DNA from: Candidatus Coatesbacteria bacterium
GTDB lineage: Bacteria > RBG-13-66-14
Reading direction: 5' to 3'
DNA: 33,938 nt
Assembly: GCA_014728225.1 (NCBI GenBank)
Contig: WJLX01000105.1
Coordinates: 1-33,938 of the forward strand
A program made the translations under genes and the position numbers. The notes beneath the pieces are model-generated. The model saw only the letters and a list, made by a program, of their open reading frames with translations. It was not told the origin of the DNA and did no database searches. Positions 24,681-32,560 of the stretch are shown here, piece by piece. The stretch's first letter is position 1; each line of letters begins with the position of its first letter.

Positions 24681-26378
24681 TCAGCGCGGTGGTTGCCAGC
24701 CGGTGACGTCTGGTTCGCGGCGCATCTCGGCGTCGAGATCGACGGTGCGCTCGACGACGCGGCTCCAGTCCAGCTCGGCGGCCCAGCGTTTGGCGTTCTC
24801 GCCGAAGCGGCGCAGCAGTTGGGGTTCGCGCCACAGGCGCAGGATCTTGGCGGCCACGTCGGCGGGAGACCGGGGATCGGCCAGCAGGCCGGTCTCGCCG
24901 TCGAGGACGGCGTCGGGCACACCGCCGAGGGTCGAGCCGAGGGAAGGGGTTCCGGCTGCGCCGGCCTCGATGTAGACGATGCCGAAGCCCTCGGCCCGGC
25001 CCGGCGGCTCGTCGCGGCTGGGCATGCAGAACAGGTCGGCCAGGCGGTAGTGGGCGGTCATCTCCTCCTCGGGCACCCGGCCGAGGAAGCGCACCCGTTC
25101 GGCGACGCCCAGGCGGTCGACCAGCTCGCGCACCGCGGGAAGGTAGTCGCCGTGACCGCCGAGGAGCAGGTGGGTTTCGGGGAACTCGCTCAGGACGGCG
25201 GGCAGGGCGCGCACCAGGGTGTCGTAGCCTTTGCGGGCCACCACCCGGCCGACGATGTAGAGCAGGCGGGCCTCGGCGGGCAGATCGTAGCGGCGGCGCA
25301 ACTCGAGCAGTTTGTCCTCGGTGACGGGGCGGCTGAAGCGCTGGTAGTCGACACCGGGGTGGATGACGGCCACGCGCTCCGGCGGCGTGTGGTGCAGGCG
25401 CTGGCAGATGTCGCCGGCGTAGCCGGCGTTGGCCACCACCCGGGTCGCTTCGCCGAAGCTGGCGCTGAAGAAGGGCGCCAGGCGGGGGTCGTTGCCCCAG
25501 TTGAGGTTTTCGGTGCCGTGGGCGTAGACGAGGTAGGGCCAACCGTAGAGGGCGCAGAGGAGCCAGGCGACCTGGGAGGCGGGCAGGCCGAAGCCGACGT
25601 GGATCGAGGCGGGGGATCGCTCGGCGGCGAGGTCGCAGGCGGTCCGGAACAGGGCCAGAAAATCGCTGAGGAAGTGCAGAGAGAGGTTTGCGAGGAAGGC
25701 CTCGAGGGTCTCGAGCACCCGAGGCGAAGCGGGGCGGCCGGGCAGTCGGGCGGCGGCCGCGGCGGCCCCGTCGATCAGGCGTTGGAGCTGGAACGGAGTG
25801 TCGCGCCGGCCGGCGAAGTAGCGGCGGACGGCAACGGGGCTCACTGGATCGAAATCACGCCAGCCAAAGCGATAACGGTCGACGACGCGGACGGACAGCC
25901 CGTTGTCGGCCAGCCCCTCGGCGGCGTGGCGCATCCAGGTCTCGATACCGCCGACGGCGGGAGGATAGGAGGCGGCCAGGTAGAGAACGCCGTCGCCGGT
26001 TGCTTCGGCGCTGCGGGGCTGCCGACGTTCCAGCTTCCGGCGGAAACGCCGCGCCGCCCAACCACCGAGCCAGCGCCGCGTCGTCGATACGAACCACGGC
26101 AGAGCGTCCTTGGTCAAACTGCAGGGCGCCGAGGCGTAGGGCACCACCCAGACCTCGGCGGCGTGGAGCAGGGCCAGCAGGCGCAGGCGCCGGGGGATAT
26201 CCCCGGCCTTGTAGGCCGTCAGGTAGATACGGTGGTAGCGGCGACCGGCCAGGCGGCGGCGCAGGCGCCAGAGATCGAACCCGGCGCCCTCGCCCCGCTC
26301 GCTGAGATTAAGCACCTCGGCGGCCGGAGGCCAGGCCGTCAGCGCCGGGTAGTTGACGTCGATGATTAACTCATTCAT
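24681..26378 (-). CDS. glycosyltransferase family 4 with an extra N-terminal domain
   Basis: 565 aa. The GT4 enzyme starts near residue 128 (GVLYLAASYPPAVGGIETWM), with VIHPGVDYQRFS, LLYIVGRVVARKGYDTLVRA, LLLGGHGDYLP and RAEGFGIVYIEAGAAGTPSLG, which carries the E-x7-E-type donor loop. About 125 residues precede it (ELIIDVNYPALTAW and onward, with an HRIYLTAYKAGDIPRRLR stretch); this part is unrecognised. GT4 proteins are usually 350-420 aa, so this is clearly extended. The ATG is six bases after the lipoprotein gene's stop, making it the last gene of the prs-lipoprotein group. Sugar and acceptor are unknown; it is not in the main polysaccharide operon. Confidence 0.85.
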   Translation of the reverse strand: MNELIIDVNYPALTAWPPAAEVLNLSERGEGAGFDLWRLRRRLAGRRYHRIYLTAYKAGDIPRRLRLLALLHAAEVWVVPYASAPCSLTKDALPWFVSTTRRWLGGWAARRFRRKLERRQPRSAEATGDGVLYLAASYPPAVGGIETWMRHAAEGLADNGLSVRVVDRYRFGWRDFDPVSPVAVRRYFAGRRDTPFQLQRLIDGAAAAAARLPGRPASPRVLETLEAFLANLSLHFLSDFLALFRTACDLAAERSPASIHVGFGLPASQVAWLLCALYGWPYLVYAHGTENLNWGNDPRLAPFFSASFGEATRVVANAGYAGDICQRLHHTPPERVAVIHPGVDYQRFSRPVTEDKLLELRRRYDLPAEARLLYIVGRVVARKGYDTLVRALPAVLSEFPETHLLLGGHGDYLPAVRELVDRLGVAERVRFLGRVPEEEMTAHYRLADLFCMPSRDEPPGRAEGFGIVYIEAGAAGTPSLGSTLGGVPDAVLDGETGLLADPRSPADVAAKILRLWREPQLLRRFGENAKRWAAELDWSRVVERTVDLDAEMRREPDVTGWQPPR

Positions 26379-26384
26379 TAGTCA

Positions 26385-27311
26385 TCAGCGGTAGTGGAGC
26401 AGGTGGGTTTCGGCGGCGGCCCAGCCTTCGTCAGTCTCGATGAAGATCAGGTCTTGCAGGTTCTCGGCGGCGGGGTGCTCGCTCTCGCTCAACCCGCCGG
26501 CGGCGTCGACGCGGGCCAGGTAAGCGCCGGGCCCGCAGATCCAGCAGCCCCCGCCCGCCGGATCGGCGGCCACGCCGAAGAGGGTCCGTTCCGTATCGAC
26601 CACGGCTTCGGCCCCGGCGGCGTCGAAGCGGTAGACCACGCCGTCGGCGGCGACGAGCCAGCCCGCGCCATCCGCCGTCAGGGTGCAATCCTCGAGACGG
26701 TCCCCGCCGGTGGAATGGTAGCTGGAGTCATCGCCCTCGATCAGCAGGGCGGTTCCCGTTCCGGCGGCGTCGGCGCCGACGACGAGGAGCGTCCCGTCGT
26801 CGCCGACATCGACGGAGCGCCAGAGGTAGTCCGCCGGAACGGTCAGGCGCTCCCAGACGTCGGCGACCAGCCGCCAGACCTGGCCGGCGGAGCCGACGGC
26901 GCAGGCCGTGTCGTCGGCGTTGACGGCGACCTCGTTGAGGTAGGCGCAATCCGCCGGGGTAACCTCGCTCCAGCCCGCACCGGGAGCGTAGTCGTAGAGG
27001 CGGCCCGCGTCGCCGACGTGGCCGCAGGCCCAGGCTCCGCCGTCGGAGCGGACGGCGACCCCGGTCAGTTCGGCGCTCGAGGGACCGTCGAGTTCGCTCC
27101 ACGAGCCGCCCGCACGGCGCCAGAACTCACCGCCCAGGCCGACGACGCAGACCACGTCCCCGGCGGCGTCGAGATCGCGCAGCCCCGCCGCCGGGCCGCC
27201 GGGAAGCTCGACGGCCACCCAGTAGGGATCGAGCTCGACATCGCCGTCGCAACCCGCCGCCAGCAGCGCCGTCAGAACCGCCGCCAGACTGATAAGCATC
27301 GCTTTCTTCAT
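26385..27311 (-). CDS. lipoprotein, beta-propeller-like, paralogue of the upstream gene
   Basis: 308 aa from ATG 27311, chosen because GGAGG lies seven bases upstream and a lipoprotein signal follows at once: MKK, a hydrophobic stretch, then LLAAGC with lipid-modified Cys21. The mature part consists of short repeated blocks with W-x-(V/L) and G-x-x-G turns (LTGVAVRSDGGAWACG, VGSAGQVWRL, LFGVAADPAGGGCWICG), as in YCF48/photosystem-stability-type or other propeller proteins. It is visibly related to the next lipoprotein: both start the mature chain with a VELPG motif and end with a D-L segment and a HLL tail. Probably outer-membrane-anchored; function unknown. Confidence 0.75.
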   Translation of the reverse strand: MKKAMLISLAAVLTALLAAGCDGDVELDPYWVAVELPGGPAAGLRDLDAAGDVVCVVGLGGEFWRRAGGSWSELDGPSSAELTGVAVRSDGGAWACGHVGDAGRLYDYAPGAGWSEVTPADCAYLNEVAVNADDTACAVGSAGQVWRLVADVWERLTVPADYLWRSVDVGDDGTLLVVGADAAGTGTALLIEGDDSSYHSTGGDRLEDCTLTADGAGWLVAADGVVYRFDAAGAEAVVDTERTLFGVAADPAGGGCWICGPGAYLARVDAAGGLSESEHPAAENLQDLIFIETDEGWAAAETHLLHYR

Positions 27312-27333
27312 CGGGGCGCCTCCCCGTCCCGGG

Positions 27334-28269
27334 TTAGAAGAAACCCAGCAGGTGATCGTCGGTGACCAGCCAGCGCGGGCGTCCCGCCTCGTCGCAGAAC
27401 AGATCCCGCACATGGCCGTCGACGGGCAGCAGCTCCGGAGTCGCCCCGTCGCGGTCGACCCGGCTCAGCTCGCCGTAGGCTCCGCAAACCCAGCAATTGT
27501 CGCGCCCGACGGCGCAGACACCGTAGAGGGGATTGGCGGAGCGGTAGAGCGTCGCCAGATCGCCTCCGACCTCGTCGAAGAAATGCAGGTTGTGGTCACG
27601 ATCGACGAGCCAGGCCCCGTCACCGAGCAGCGCCCCGGCCGCCACGCCGTAGTCGCCGAGGGGGTACTTGGTTCCCTCGAGATCCTCCTCGAGGATCAGG
27701 AAGCGACCGTCGTCGGCTTCATCGTCGCCGACGGCCAGGATCCGTTCTCCGGACAGATCGACGCCGCGCCAGCAGTCCCGCAGGTCGGTGTAGACCAGGC
27801 GCCAGTCCGCACCGGGTTCTCTGAGCCAGATGTGGCCGTACCAGCCCACGGCGGCCGACCGGCCCTCGGCGTCGGCCTCGACGGCGGTCAACCATAACAC
27901 GCGCCCGGGCAGCTCGACGACGCTCCAGCCCGTTGACGGATCGTACTCCCAGAGGGCACCCAGGTACTGACCGTCGGAAAGTGTTGCCGCGGCGCAACCG
28001 CCGGGCAGGGCGGCGATGTCCGTCAACACCCAGCCGTCCTCGACGGCCAGCCCGCGCGGCAGCCAGTCGCCGCCGTCGGAGTACCACACCCGACCGTCCG
28101 CGGCGGCCGCCCAGACCCCGCTGTTATCGGCGGCGTCCACGGCGCACAGCTCGCCGCCCGCGGCACCGGGGAGCTCGACGATCCGCCAGGCCGGGTCGTC
28201 GCCCAGCCCGTCGCAGGCCGTCAACAGAACCGGAGCCAACAAGACGCAGAACCTCGTCAGACGGCGCAT
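27334..28269 (-). CDS. lipoprotein, beta-propeller-like
   Basis: 311 aa. Signal peptide MRRLTRF, a hydrophobic stretch and LLTAC with lipid-modified Cys19; GGGAGG five bases before the ATG. The mature chain repeats short strands with W/G turns (GVWAAAADGRVWYSDGG, AVGWYGHIWLREPG, LYGVCAVGRDNCWVCGAYG). The shared VELPG start, the CW-(I/V)-CG block and similar ends show that this gene and the downstream lipoprotein arose by tandem duplication. It follows prs by 13 bp and precedes its paralogue by 22 bp. Such propeller lipoproteins often serve binding or assembly roles in the envelope, but no specific function is indicated. Confidence 0.75.
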   Translation of the reverse strand: MRRLTRFCVLLAPVLLTACDGLGDDPAWRIVELPGAAGGELCAVDAADNSGVWAAAADGRVWYSDGGDWLPRGLAVEDGWVLTDIAALPGGCAAATLSDGQYLGALWEYDPSTGWSVVELPGRVLWLTAVEADAEGRSAAVGWYGHIWLREPGADWRLVYTDLRDCWRGVDLSGERILAVGDDEADDGRFLILEEDLEGTKYPLGDYGVAAGALLGDGAWLVDRDHNLHFFDEVGGDLATLYRSANPLYGVCAVGRDNCWVCGAYGELSRVDRDGATPELLPVDGHVRDLFCDEAGRPRWLVTDDHLLGFF

Positions 28270-28282
28270 TCACGCCTCCCGG

Positions 28283-29227
28283 TCAAACGAACAGGGAGCT
28301 GATCGAGAGCTGGAAGTGGGTCCGGCGGATCGCCTCGCCCAGCAGCCGGGCCACGCTGACCTGGCGAATGACCGGCGGCGCGCCCTCGCGCAGCGGAATG
28401 GTGTCGGTGACGATGAACTCCTCGAAGACCGAATCGGCCAGCCGCTCGAAGGCCGGACCGGCGAAGACGCCGTGGGCCACCGCGGCGCGCACGCTCCTGG
28501 CCCCGTGCTCCTTGAGCATCCTGGCCGCGTTGACCATCGTGCCTCCCGTGGCGATCACGTCGTCGATGATGAAGCAGTGCTTGTCGCGCACGTCGCCGGT
28601 CAGCGTCAGGGCCTTGGAGCTGTCGGCGGCGAAGCGGCTCTTGCCGACGATGGCGAAACCCGAGTTGAGCCGATCGGCGTAGCTGCGGTTGACCTTGGCG
28701 CTGCCGGCGTCCGGGGCGACAATGACCAGCTCCTCGGCCGGGAAGCGGCGCATCTCCTCCAGAAAGATCGGCTTGGCGTAGAGATGGTCCACCGGGATGT
28801 CGAAATAACCCTGGATCTGACCCGCGTGGAGCTCCATCGTCAGCAGACGGTCGATGCCGGCGCGGACCAGCAGGTTGGCCACCAGCTTGGCCGTGATCGG
28901 CACCCGGGGCTTGTCCTTGCGGTCCTGCCGGGCGTAGCCGAAATAAGGCACAACCGCCGTCACCCGATTGGCACTGGCCCGCCGCACCGCGTCGACCATC
29001 ACCAGCAGCTCCATCAGGTGGTCATTGACCGAACCCGTCGATGCCGTGCAGGTCGGCTGCAGGATGAAGACGTCGCGCCCGCGGACGTTCTCGTGGATCT
29101 CGACCCGGATCTCGCCGTCGGCAAAACGGGTCATCAGACGCTCGCGCAGAGGGGTGTGCAGATAGGCGGCCACGTCGCGGGCCAGTTGGGGATGGGCGTT
29201 GCCGGCGAACAAATACAGATCGAGCAT
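28283..29227 (-). CDS. prs: ribose-phosphate pyrophosphokinase
   Basis: 314 aa from ATG 29227 (GAGG six bases upstream), a typical Prs length; a GTG at 29239 lacks a ribosome-binding site. It makes PRPP from ribose 5-phosphate and ATP. Visible landmarks: FADGEIRVEI, the ATP-loop VVPYFGYARQDRKDKPR (92-108), ELHAGQIQGYFDIPVDHL (132-149), and the PRPP-binding loop DDVIATGGT (222-230). A housekeeping enzyme of nucleotide, His and Trp synthesis, here leading an operon with two lipoproteins and a glycosyltransferase, an uncommon grouping. Motifs are complete and it should be active. Confidence 0.96.
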   Translation of the reverse strand: MLDLYLFAGNAHPQLARDVAAYLHTPLRERLMTRFADGEIRVEIHENVRGRDVFILQPTCTASTGSVNDHLMELLVMVDAVRRASANRVTAVVPYFGYARQDRKDKPRVPITAKLVANLLVRAGIDRLLTMELHAGQIQGYFDIPVDHLYAKPIFLEEMRRFPAEELVIVAPDAGSAKVNRSYADRLNSGFAIVGKSRFAADSSKALTLTGDVRDKHCFIIDDVIATGGTMVNAARMLKEHGARSVRAAVAHGVFAGPAFERLADSVFEEFIVTDTIPLREGAPPVIRQVSVARLLGEAIRRTHFQLSISSLFV

Positions 29228-29273
29228 GGCGGACCTCACGATCGTAGGGAAGGGGACGGCTTATTGAGCTTCG

Positions 29274-29302
29274 ATTTTAACCCTCAGCAGCCTTCAGCGC
29301 AA
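29274..29302 (-). promoter_or_regulatory. sigma-70-type promoter of the prs operon
   Basis: Minus-strand TTGCGC (29297-29302), a 17-base spacer, and TAAAAT (29274-29279). Transcription would start near 29267, about 40 bases before the prs ATG. The -10 is good, the -35 only fair. Confidence 0.5.
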
Positions 29303-29404
29303 GCCGAACGCCGTGCACAGACCACACCGCAGCGACGGATCTGAGGGACCTTTGAAAAACAACCCCGCCGAACCGCCGACCCCAGACGATCGAAGCCCCG
29401 GAAC

Positions 29405-29420
29405 TGGCACGGTTTTTGCG
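29405..29420 (+). promoter_or_regulatory. sigma-54-like promoter, plus strand, in the inverted-repeat element
   Basis: TGGCACG, GTTT, TTGCG with exact GG-N10-GC spacing. It would start a transcript near 29431 running right toward the hairpin at 29550-29576, giving an RNA of about 145 nt without a gene. Confidence 0.45.
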
Positions 29421-29459
29421 GAGGCGGACCGTTATCATCGGCCGTAACGGTCGCCGAGA

Positions 29460-29475
29460 TGCAAAAACCGTGCCA
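29460..29475 (-). promoter_or_regulatory. sigma-54-like promoter, minus strand, in the inverted-repeat element
   Basis: Minus-strand TGGCACG, GTTT, TTGCA, matching the RpoN consensus completely. It points left toward prs and faces the plus-strand copy 40 bp away; a transcript starting near 29448 would reach prs after about 220 nt. Confidence 0.5.
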
Positions 29476-29549
29476 GTTCCGGGGCGGCGCAGACGGCGCG
29501 AGGCAGTGTCGCCGGAGGCTGTTTTTCAAAGGTCCGTCCGGCAATCAAC

Positions 29550-29576
29550 AACGGGTCCCTCGGCGGGGACCCGTTT
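29550..29576. terminator. hairpin terminator downstream of the small membrane-protein gene
   Basis: AACGGGTCCC pairs with GGGACCCGTT (10-bp perfect stem, six-base loop). T-runs are short on both strands, so strength is uncertain. It lies about 20 bases past the stop of the 124-aa gene and could also end rightward transcripts from the repeat element. Confidence 0.5.
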
Positions 29577-29596
29577 GCTGAAAGACCTTGCGGCCA

Positions 29597-29971
29597 TCAG
29601 TGCCGATAGCCCCGCTTGTCGTCGAGGCCGCCGCCGATGCGGAAGCGGGCCACCAGATAACCGGTCAGACCGCCGCCGACCAGGGCGAAGAGGAAGAAGT
29701 ACCAGAAGGGGATCTGGACCATGATCGCCAGGGGAGTACCCAGCAGCAGGGCCAGGAAGGCGCCCTGGGTGATGCCGTAGCGCCAGAGTGGGGCGGCGCC
29801 GATAACGAAGCAGACGGCCAGACGGTGGCCGAAGAAGGCCAGCATCTCGACGACCTCGACATCGCCCGAGCTGAACATGGGAATGATTTCGAACAAACCG
29901 AGGACCAATCCCATGTAGATGCCGATGACCCAGGGTCGGCGCCAGATTGAGGGCTTGTCGGAATCAGCCAT
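29597..29971 (-). CDS. small integral membrane protein of unknown function
   Basis: 124 aa with about four hydrophobic segments: around 15-33 (IGIYMGLVLGLFEIIPMF), 42-60, 66-88 and 90-108, with a basic, soluble tail. No motif I can assign to a family. The ATG at 29971 lacks a ribosome-binding site; the preceding bases are pyrimidine-rich, so the start or leaderless expression is open. It stands alone between a hairpin and a 252-bp gap. The regular alternation of helices and the normal composition argue for a real gene. Confidence 0.6.
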   Translation of the reverse strand: MADSDKPSIWRRPWVIGIYMGLVLGLFEIIPMFSSGDVEVVEMLAFFGHRLAVCFVIGAAPLWRYGITQGAFLALLLGTPLAIMVQIPFWYFFLFALVGGGLTGYLVARFRIGGGLDDKRGYRH

Positions 29972-30223
29972 AGGTGAGGAATAGGGTTGGGAGGTGGTTT
30001 TTCAGCTTCGAGGGGATGGTGGACGGCGGCGCAGAGCCGCCTGTCGACGAGGTGCTGGACCCTGATGGTAGTTTTAAGGCGGTAATCCGTCTACGGCAAT
30101 ATCAACCCAGAACAACAACAGCACCATCAGGGACAGCCGACTGCTGATCAGCCCGCCGGCACCGGAGAAAACCCCGACGTGATCACCAAGGCAGTTACGC
30201 CGGGCAGCAGCCTCGGCGTCCCC
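29972..30223. other. intergenic stretch before the small membrane-protein gene
   Basis: 252 bp without a gene. It holds one weak minus-strand promoter candidate (TTGCCG, 17 bases, TAAAAC) and a 10-bp inverted repeat (30060-30069 with 30123-30132) separated by 53 bases. Nothing else was recognised. Confidence 0.4.
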
Positions 30224-31135
30224 CTAGCCGCCGAGGCGGGCGAGGAAGTCACCGCTGGCGGCGTCGACGACGAGGTCGGTGTACTCACGGTCCTCGGCGT
30301 CGTTCATCGGAGCTGCGAGCCGCAGCAAGACGTGATAAGTGGGTCGATCGCGATAGGCTTCGCCGGTGTTTTCCGGGTCGTCCTGGTGGGTGAGGTAGAT
30401 ACGGTCCAAGTGCCAGCGATCGAGTTCGCGCTGCGGACGGTCGTCATTGGCCAGGGCGGTCTCCAGGGCGGCGGGGGAATCGACGTCCGTCGCTGCGAGG
30501 GGATTGCGCGGGGCGCCGAGGGGCCAGGTGGTGTGAGCGTCGGGGTCGCCCACGGGCACGTCGGTTTCCAGGACCATGGTGCGGACGCCGGCGGTGACGA
30601 CGATCTTGAGGGCCCGGCGGGTGGCGGGCGAGTAGTAGGCGATCTCCCACTCGCGGTGCCGACCCCCGTCGGGCTCGACCCCGGAGGCGCAGGCGTAGGC
30701 GAAGGCGTCGCTGTGCCAGGCCAGGCCGAGGGACTCGCTCAGGCGCAGGGCTTCGAGAACGGTGTATGAATCGCGGTCGTAGAGGGCGGCGATCTCCGAA
30801 TCGACGGGTTCCAGCCATTCGCGGCCGTCGTCGTACCAGCACAGGGTACCCTCGGTACCGTCGGAGAGCAACCGAACCCGGGCGGTGGACTCGCCGGCTT
30901 CGAGGACCTGCAGGGCGGTGCCCGGGGGCAGCTCGAGCTTCTCGCCGGCGGCGTTTAGCTCGAGGTTGGATCCGGGGATCGGCTTGAGGTAGGCGCCCGC
31001 GGCCGGGGGATCGGGCCGGACCGTCACCGTGGTCCGCTGGCACTGGAAGATCTCGCCGAAGACGACGAGCATCACCAGGCCGGCCAGGATGACGGCCATC
31101 AGGGAGCCGAACAGGATAACGCGGTGTTTGGCCAT
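30224..31135 (-). CDS. membrane-anchored protein with an SH3-like domain
   Basis: 303 aa from ATG 31135; the frame is open further upstream, but that part opposes htrA and looks non-native. One N-terminal membrane helix (about 7-28), then an extracytoplasmic chain. Residues about 45-110 resemble a bacterial SH3 domain (PPGTALQVLEAGESTARVRL, then GTEGTLCWYDD with the closing strand). The last roughly 40 residues (YHVLLRLAAPMNDAEDREYT and onward, ending in a VDAASGDFLARL segment) have a PepSY-like look. Acidic overall outside the anchor. Likely faces the periplasm; function unknown. Divergent from htrA with a good promoter between. Confidence 0.65.
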   Translation of the reverse strand: MAKHRVILFGSLMAVILAGLVMLVVFGEIFQCQRTTVTVRPDPPAAGAYLKPIPGSNLELNAAGEKLELPPGTALQVLEAGESTARVRLLSDGTEGTLCWYDDGREWLEPVDSEIAALYDRDSYTVLEALRLSESLGLAWHSDAFAYACASGVEPDGGRHREWEIAYYSPATRRALKIVVTAGVRTMVLETDVPVGDPDAHTTWPLGAPRNPLAATDVDSPAALETALANDDRPQRELDRWHLDRIYLTHQDDPENTGEAYRDRPTYHVLLRLAAPMNDAEDREYTDLVVDAASGDFLARLGG

Positions 31136-31189
31136 GACTCGCCCGTTGGAGTGGGAGGAAGGACGGCGTTGAGCTGATGCTTCCCTGCT

Positions 31190-31218
31190 ATTATACCCGC
31201 AGGACCGGGTCGGGGCAA
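31190..31218 (-). promoter_or_regulatory. sigma-70-type promoter of the SH3-like gene
   Basis: Minus-strand TTGCCC (31213-31218), a 17-base spacer, and a perfect TATAAT (31190-31195). Start near 31183 leaves about 48 bases to the ATG at 31135. Confidence 0.65.
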
Positions 31219-31324
31219 ATGAATATCGGCTTCGGCGTGTTATCATCGGAGGAACACGGTGGCGGCGGCCGGCGTACAGGGTAGGTGGAAGCAGCTGACG
31301 TGACACAATCACCGGGGAGGCCGG

Positions 31325-32515
31325 ATGCAGAGAAACCTGATGCCCTTGATATTCATTTTGCTCCTGTCCATCGTCATTCCGGGATGCGCCGAGGAGCAGG
31401 AAACGTCGGCGGACGACACAGCTCCCGAGAGCACCGCGACCCAGGACGCCGAAATAACCCACGAGCGCGAGAACGCCATCGTCGCCGCGACGCGGCGCGC
31501 GGCACCCGCCGTCGTGACGATCACCACCATCACGCGCTACACCGAACGGGTTTACGATCCCTGGAGAGGTTTCTTCAACGACCCCTTCTTCCGCGAGTTC
31601 TTCGGTCACGGCTATGAACCCTCCGAACCCCAATACCGGGAGCGCGAGATCCCCGGGATGGGCTCCGGCTTCATCATCGACGAAGAAGGGCATGTGCTGA
31701 CGGCGGAACACGTTGTTCACTCCGCCGACGAGCTGGAGATCACCCTGCCCGACGGCCGCAGCTTCCCCGGGGAGATCGTCGGCCGCGACCCCTACACCGA
31801 CACCGCCGTGGTGCGGATCATCGACGGCGAGGACCTGCCCGTCGTCGAGTTCGGCGATTCCGACGCCCTCGAGGTCGGTCAATGGGCCATCGCCATCGGC
31901 AACCCCTTCGGCTTCGTCGTCAACGACCCCCAGCCCTCGGTGACCGTGGGCGTGGTCAGCGCCGTGGGGCGGACGATGCGCTCCCGGCTGTCTTCGGGCG
32001 AGGGGCGGATAATCGACGGCTTGATTCAAACCGACGCGGCGATCAACCCCGGCAACTCCGGCGGCCCCCTGGTCAATTCCCTCGGCCGGGTGATCGGCAT
32101 CAACTCCTCGATTCTGTCAACCTCCGGCGGCAACCAGGGCATCGGTTTCGCCATCCCGATCAACACGGCCCGGGAGGTGGCCGGGGAGCTGATCGCCCAC
32201 GGCAACGTCAGCCGGGCCTACATCGGTTTCTACCTCCAGGACGTCACCGCTTCGATCGCCCAGGCCCTGGGCCTCGATTCCACCACCGGGACCATTATCA
32301 CCGAGGTAGATGAGGGCTCGCCGGCGGATGAGGTCGGCCTGCGCCGGGGTGACGTGATCCTGGGCTACAACGACGAACCGATCACCTGCCTGCAGGACTT
32401 CTACGACGAGTTCCAACGCAGCGCACCGGGGGACGAGTTGTTGCTCAAGGTTTTGCGCGACGGCGGCTTGTACAAGGTCACTCTGGTCATCGACGAACAG
32501 CCCGTCGAGGAGTAG
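31325..32515 (+). CDS. HtrA/DegP-family serine protease, lipid-anchored, one PDZ domain
   Basis: 396 aa from ATG 31325, with GGGGAGG four bases upstream. The N-terminus is a lipoprotein signal: hydrophobic stretch, then VIPGC with Cys21. A linker rich in Thr/Glu follows. The trypsin-like domain (about 50-290) has the full triad: His129 in TAEHVVH, Asp159 in YTDTAVV, Ser245 in NPGNSGGPL. One PDZ domain occupies about 300-390 (GSPADEVGLRRGDVILGYND). E. coli DegP has two PDZ domains and a cleaved signal; this form is DegS-like in having one PDZ and an anchor. It probably degrades or senses misfolded envelope proteins. Which membrane holds it cannot be told. Confidence 0.93.
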   Translation: MQRNLMPLIFILLLSIVIPGCAEEQETSADDTAPESTATQDAEITHERENAIVAATRRAAPAVVTITTITRYTERVYDPWRGFFNDPFFREFFGHGYEPSEPQYREREIPGMGSGFIIDEEGHVLTAEHVVHSADELEITLPDGRSFPGEIVGRDPYTDTAVVRIIDGEDLPVVEFGDSDALEVGQWAIAIGNPFGFVVNDPQPSVTVGVVSAVGRTMRSRLSSGEGRIIDGLIQTDAAINPGNSGGPLVNSLGRVIGINSSILSTSGGNQGIGFAIPINTAREVAGELIAHGNVSRAYIGFYLQDVTASIAQALGLDSTTGTIITEVDEGSPADEVGLRRGDVILGYNDEPITCLQDFYDEFQRSAPGDELLLKVLRDGGLYKVTLVIDEQPVEE

Positions 32516-32542
32516 GCGCCGTTGACTCCGATCGCGCCGGGC

Positions 32543-32558
32543 CGGCACGTTTCCTGCA
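32543..32558 (+). promoter_or_regulatory. weak sigma-54-like element between htrA and purB
   Basis: CGGCACG, TTTC, CTGCA keeps the GG-N10-GC spacing but deviates from the consensus at two conserved positions. It resembles the elements at 1-18 and 29405-29475. A transcript from it would begin inside or at the 40-nt palindrome that follows. Confidence 0.3.
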
Positions 32559-32560
32559 TT

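Larger units (their letters stand above)
29346..29535. repeat. 190-bp nested inverted-repeat element (MITE-like)
   Basis: Three nested inverted repeats. Outer arms of 16 bp: GGACCTTTGAAAAACA (29346-29361) and its exact complement (29520-29535). Inner arms of 24 bp, also perfect, at 29396-29419 and 29461-29484. An innermost pair GACCGTTA/TAACGGTC (8 bp) lies near 29427-29452. No coding sequence is inside. The inner arms each contain a sigma-54-like promoter pointing inward. Terminal inverted repeats and size suit a non-autonomous mobile element, but no clear target-site duplication is seen. Together with the prs promoter and a hairpin, it fills the 369-bp gap 29228-29596. Confidence 0.7.

Noticed and set aside
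30060-30132. 10-bp inverted repeat in the gap 29972-30223
   Set aside because: The arms are 53 bases apart, short, and have no T-run or known protein-site pattern.
31136-32029. 298-codon upstream extension of the SH3-like gene
   Set aside because: The extension runs antisense through htrA and across the promoter at 31190-31218. The membrane anchor begins at the ATG at 31135.
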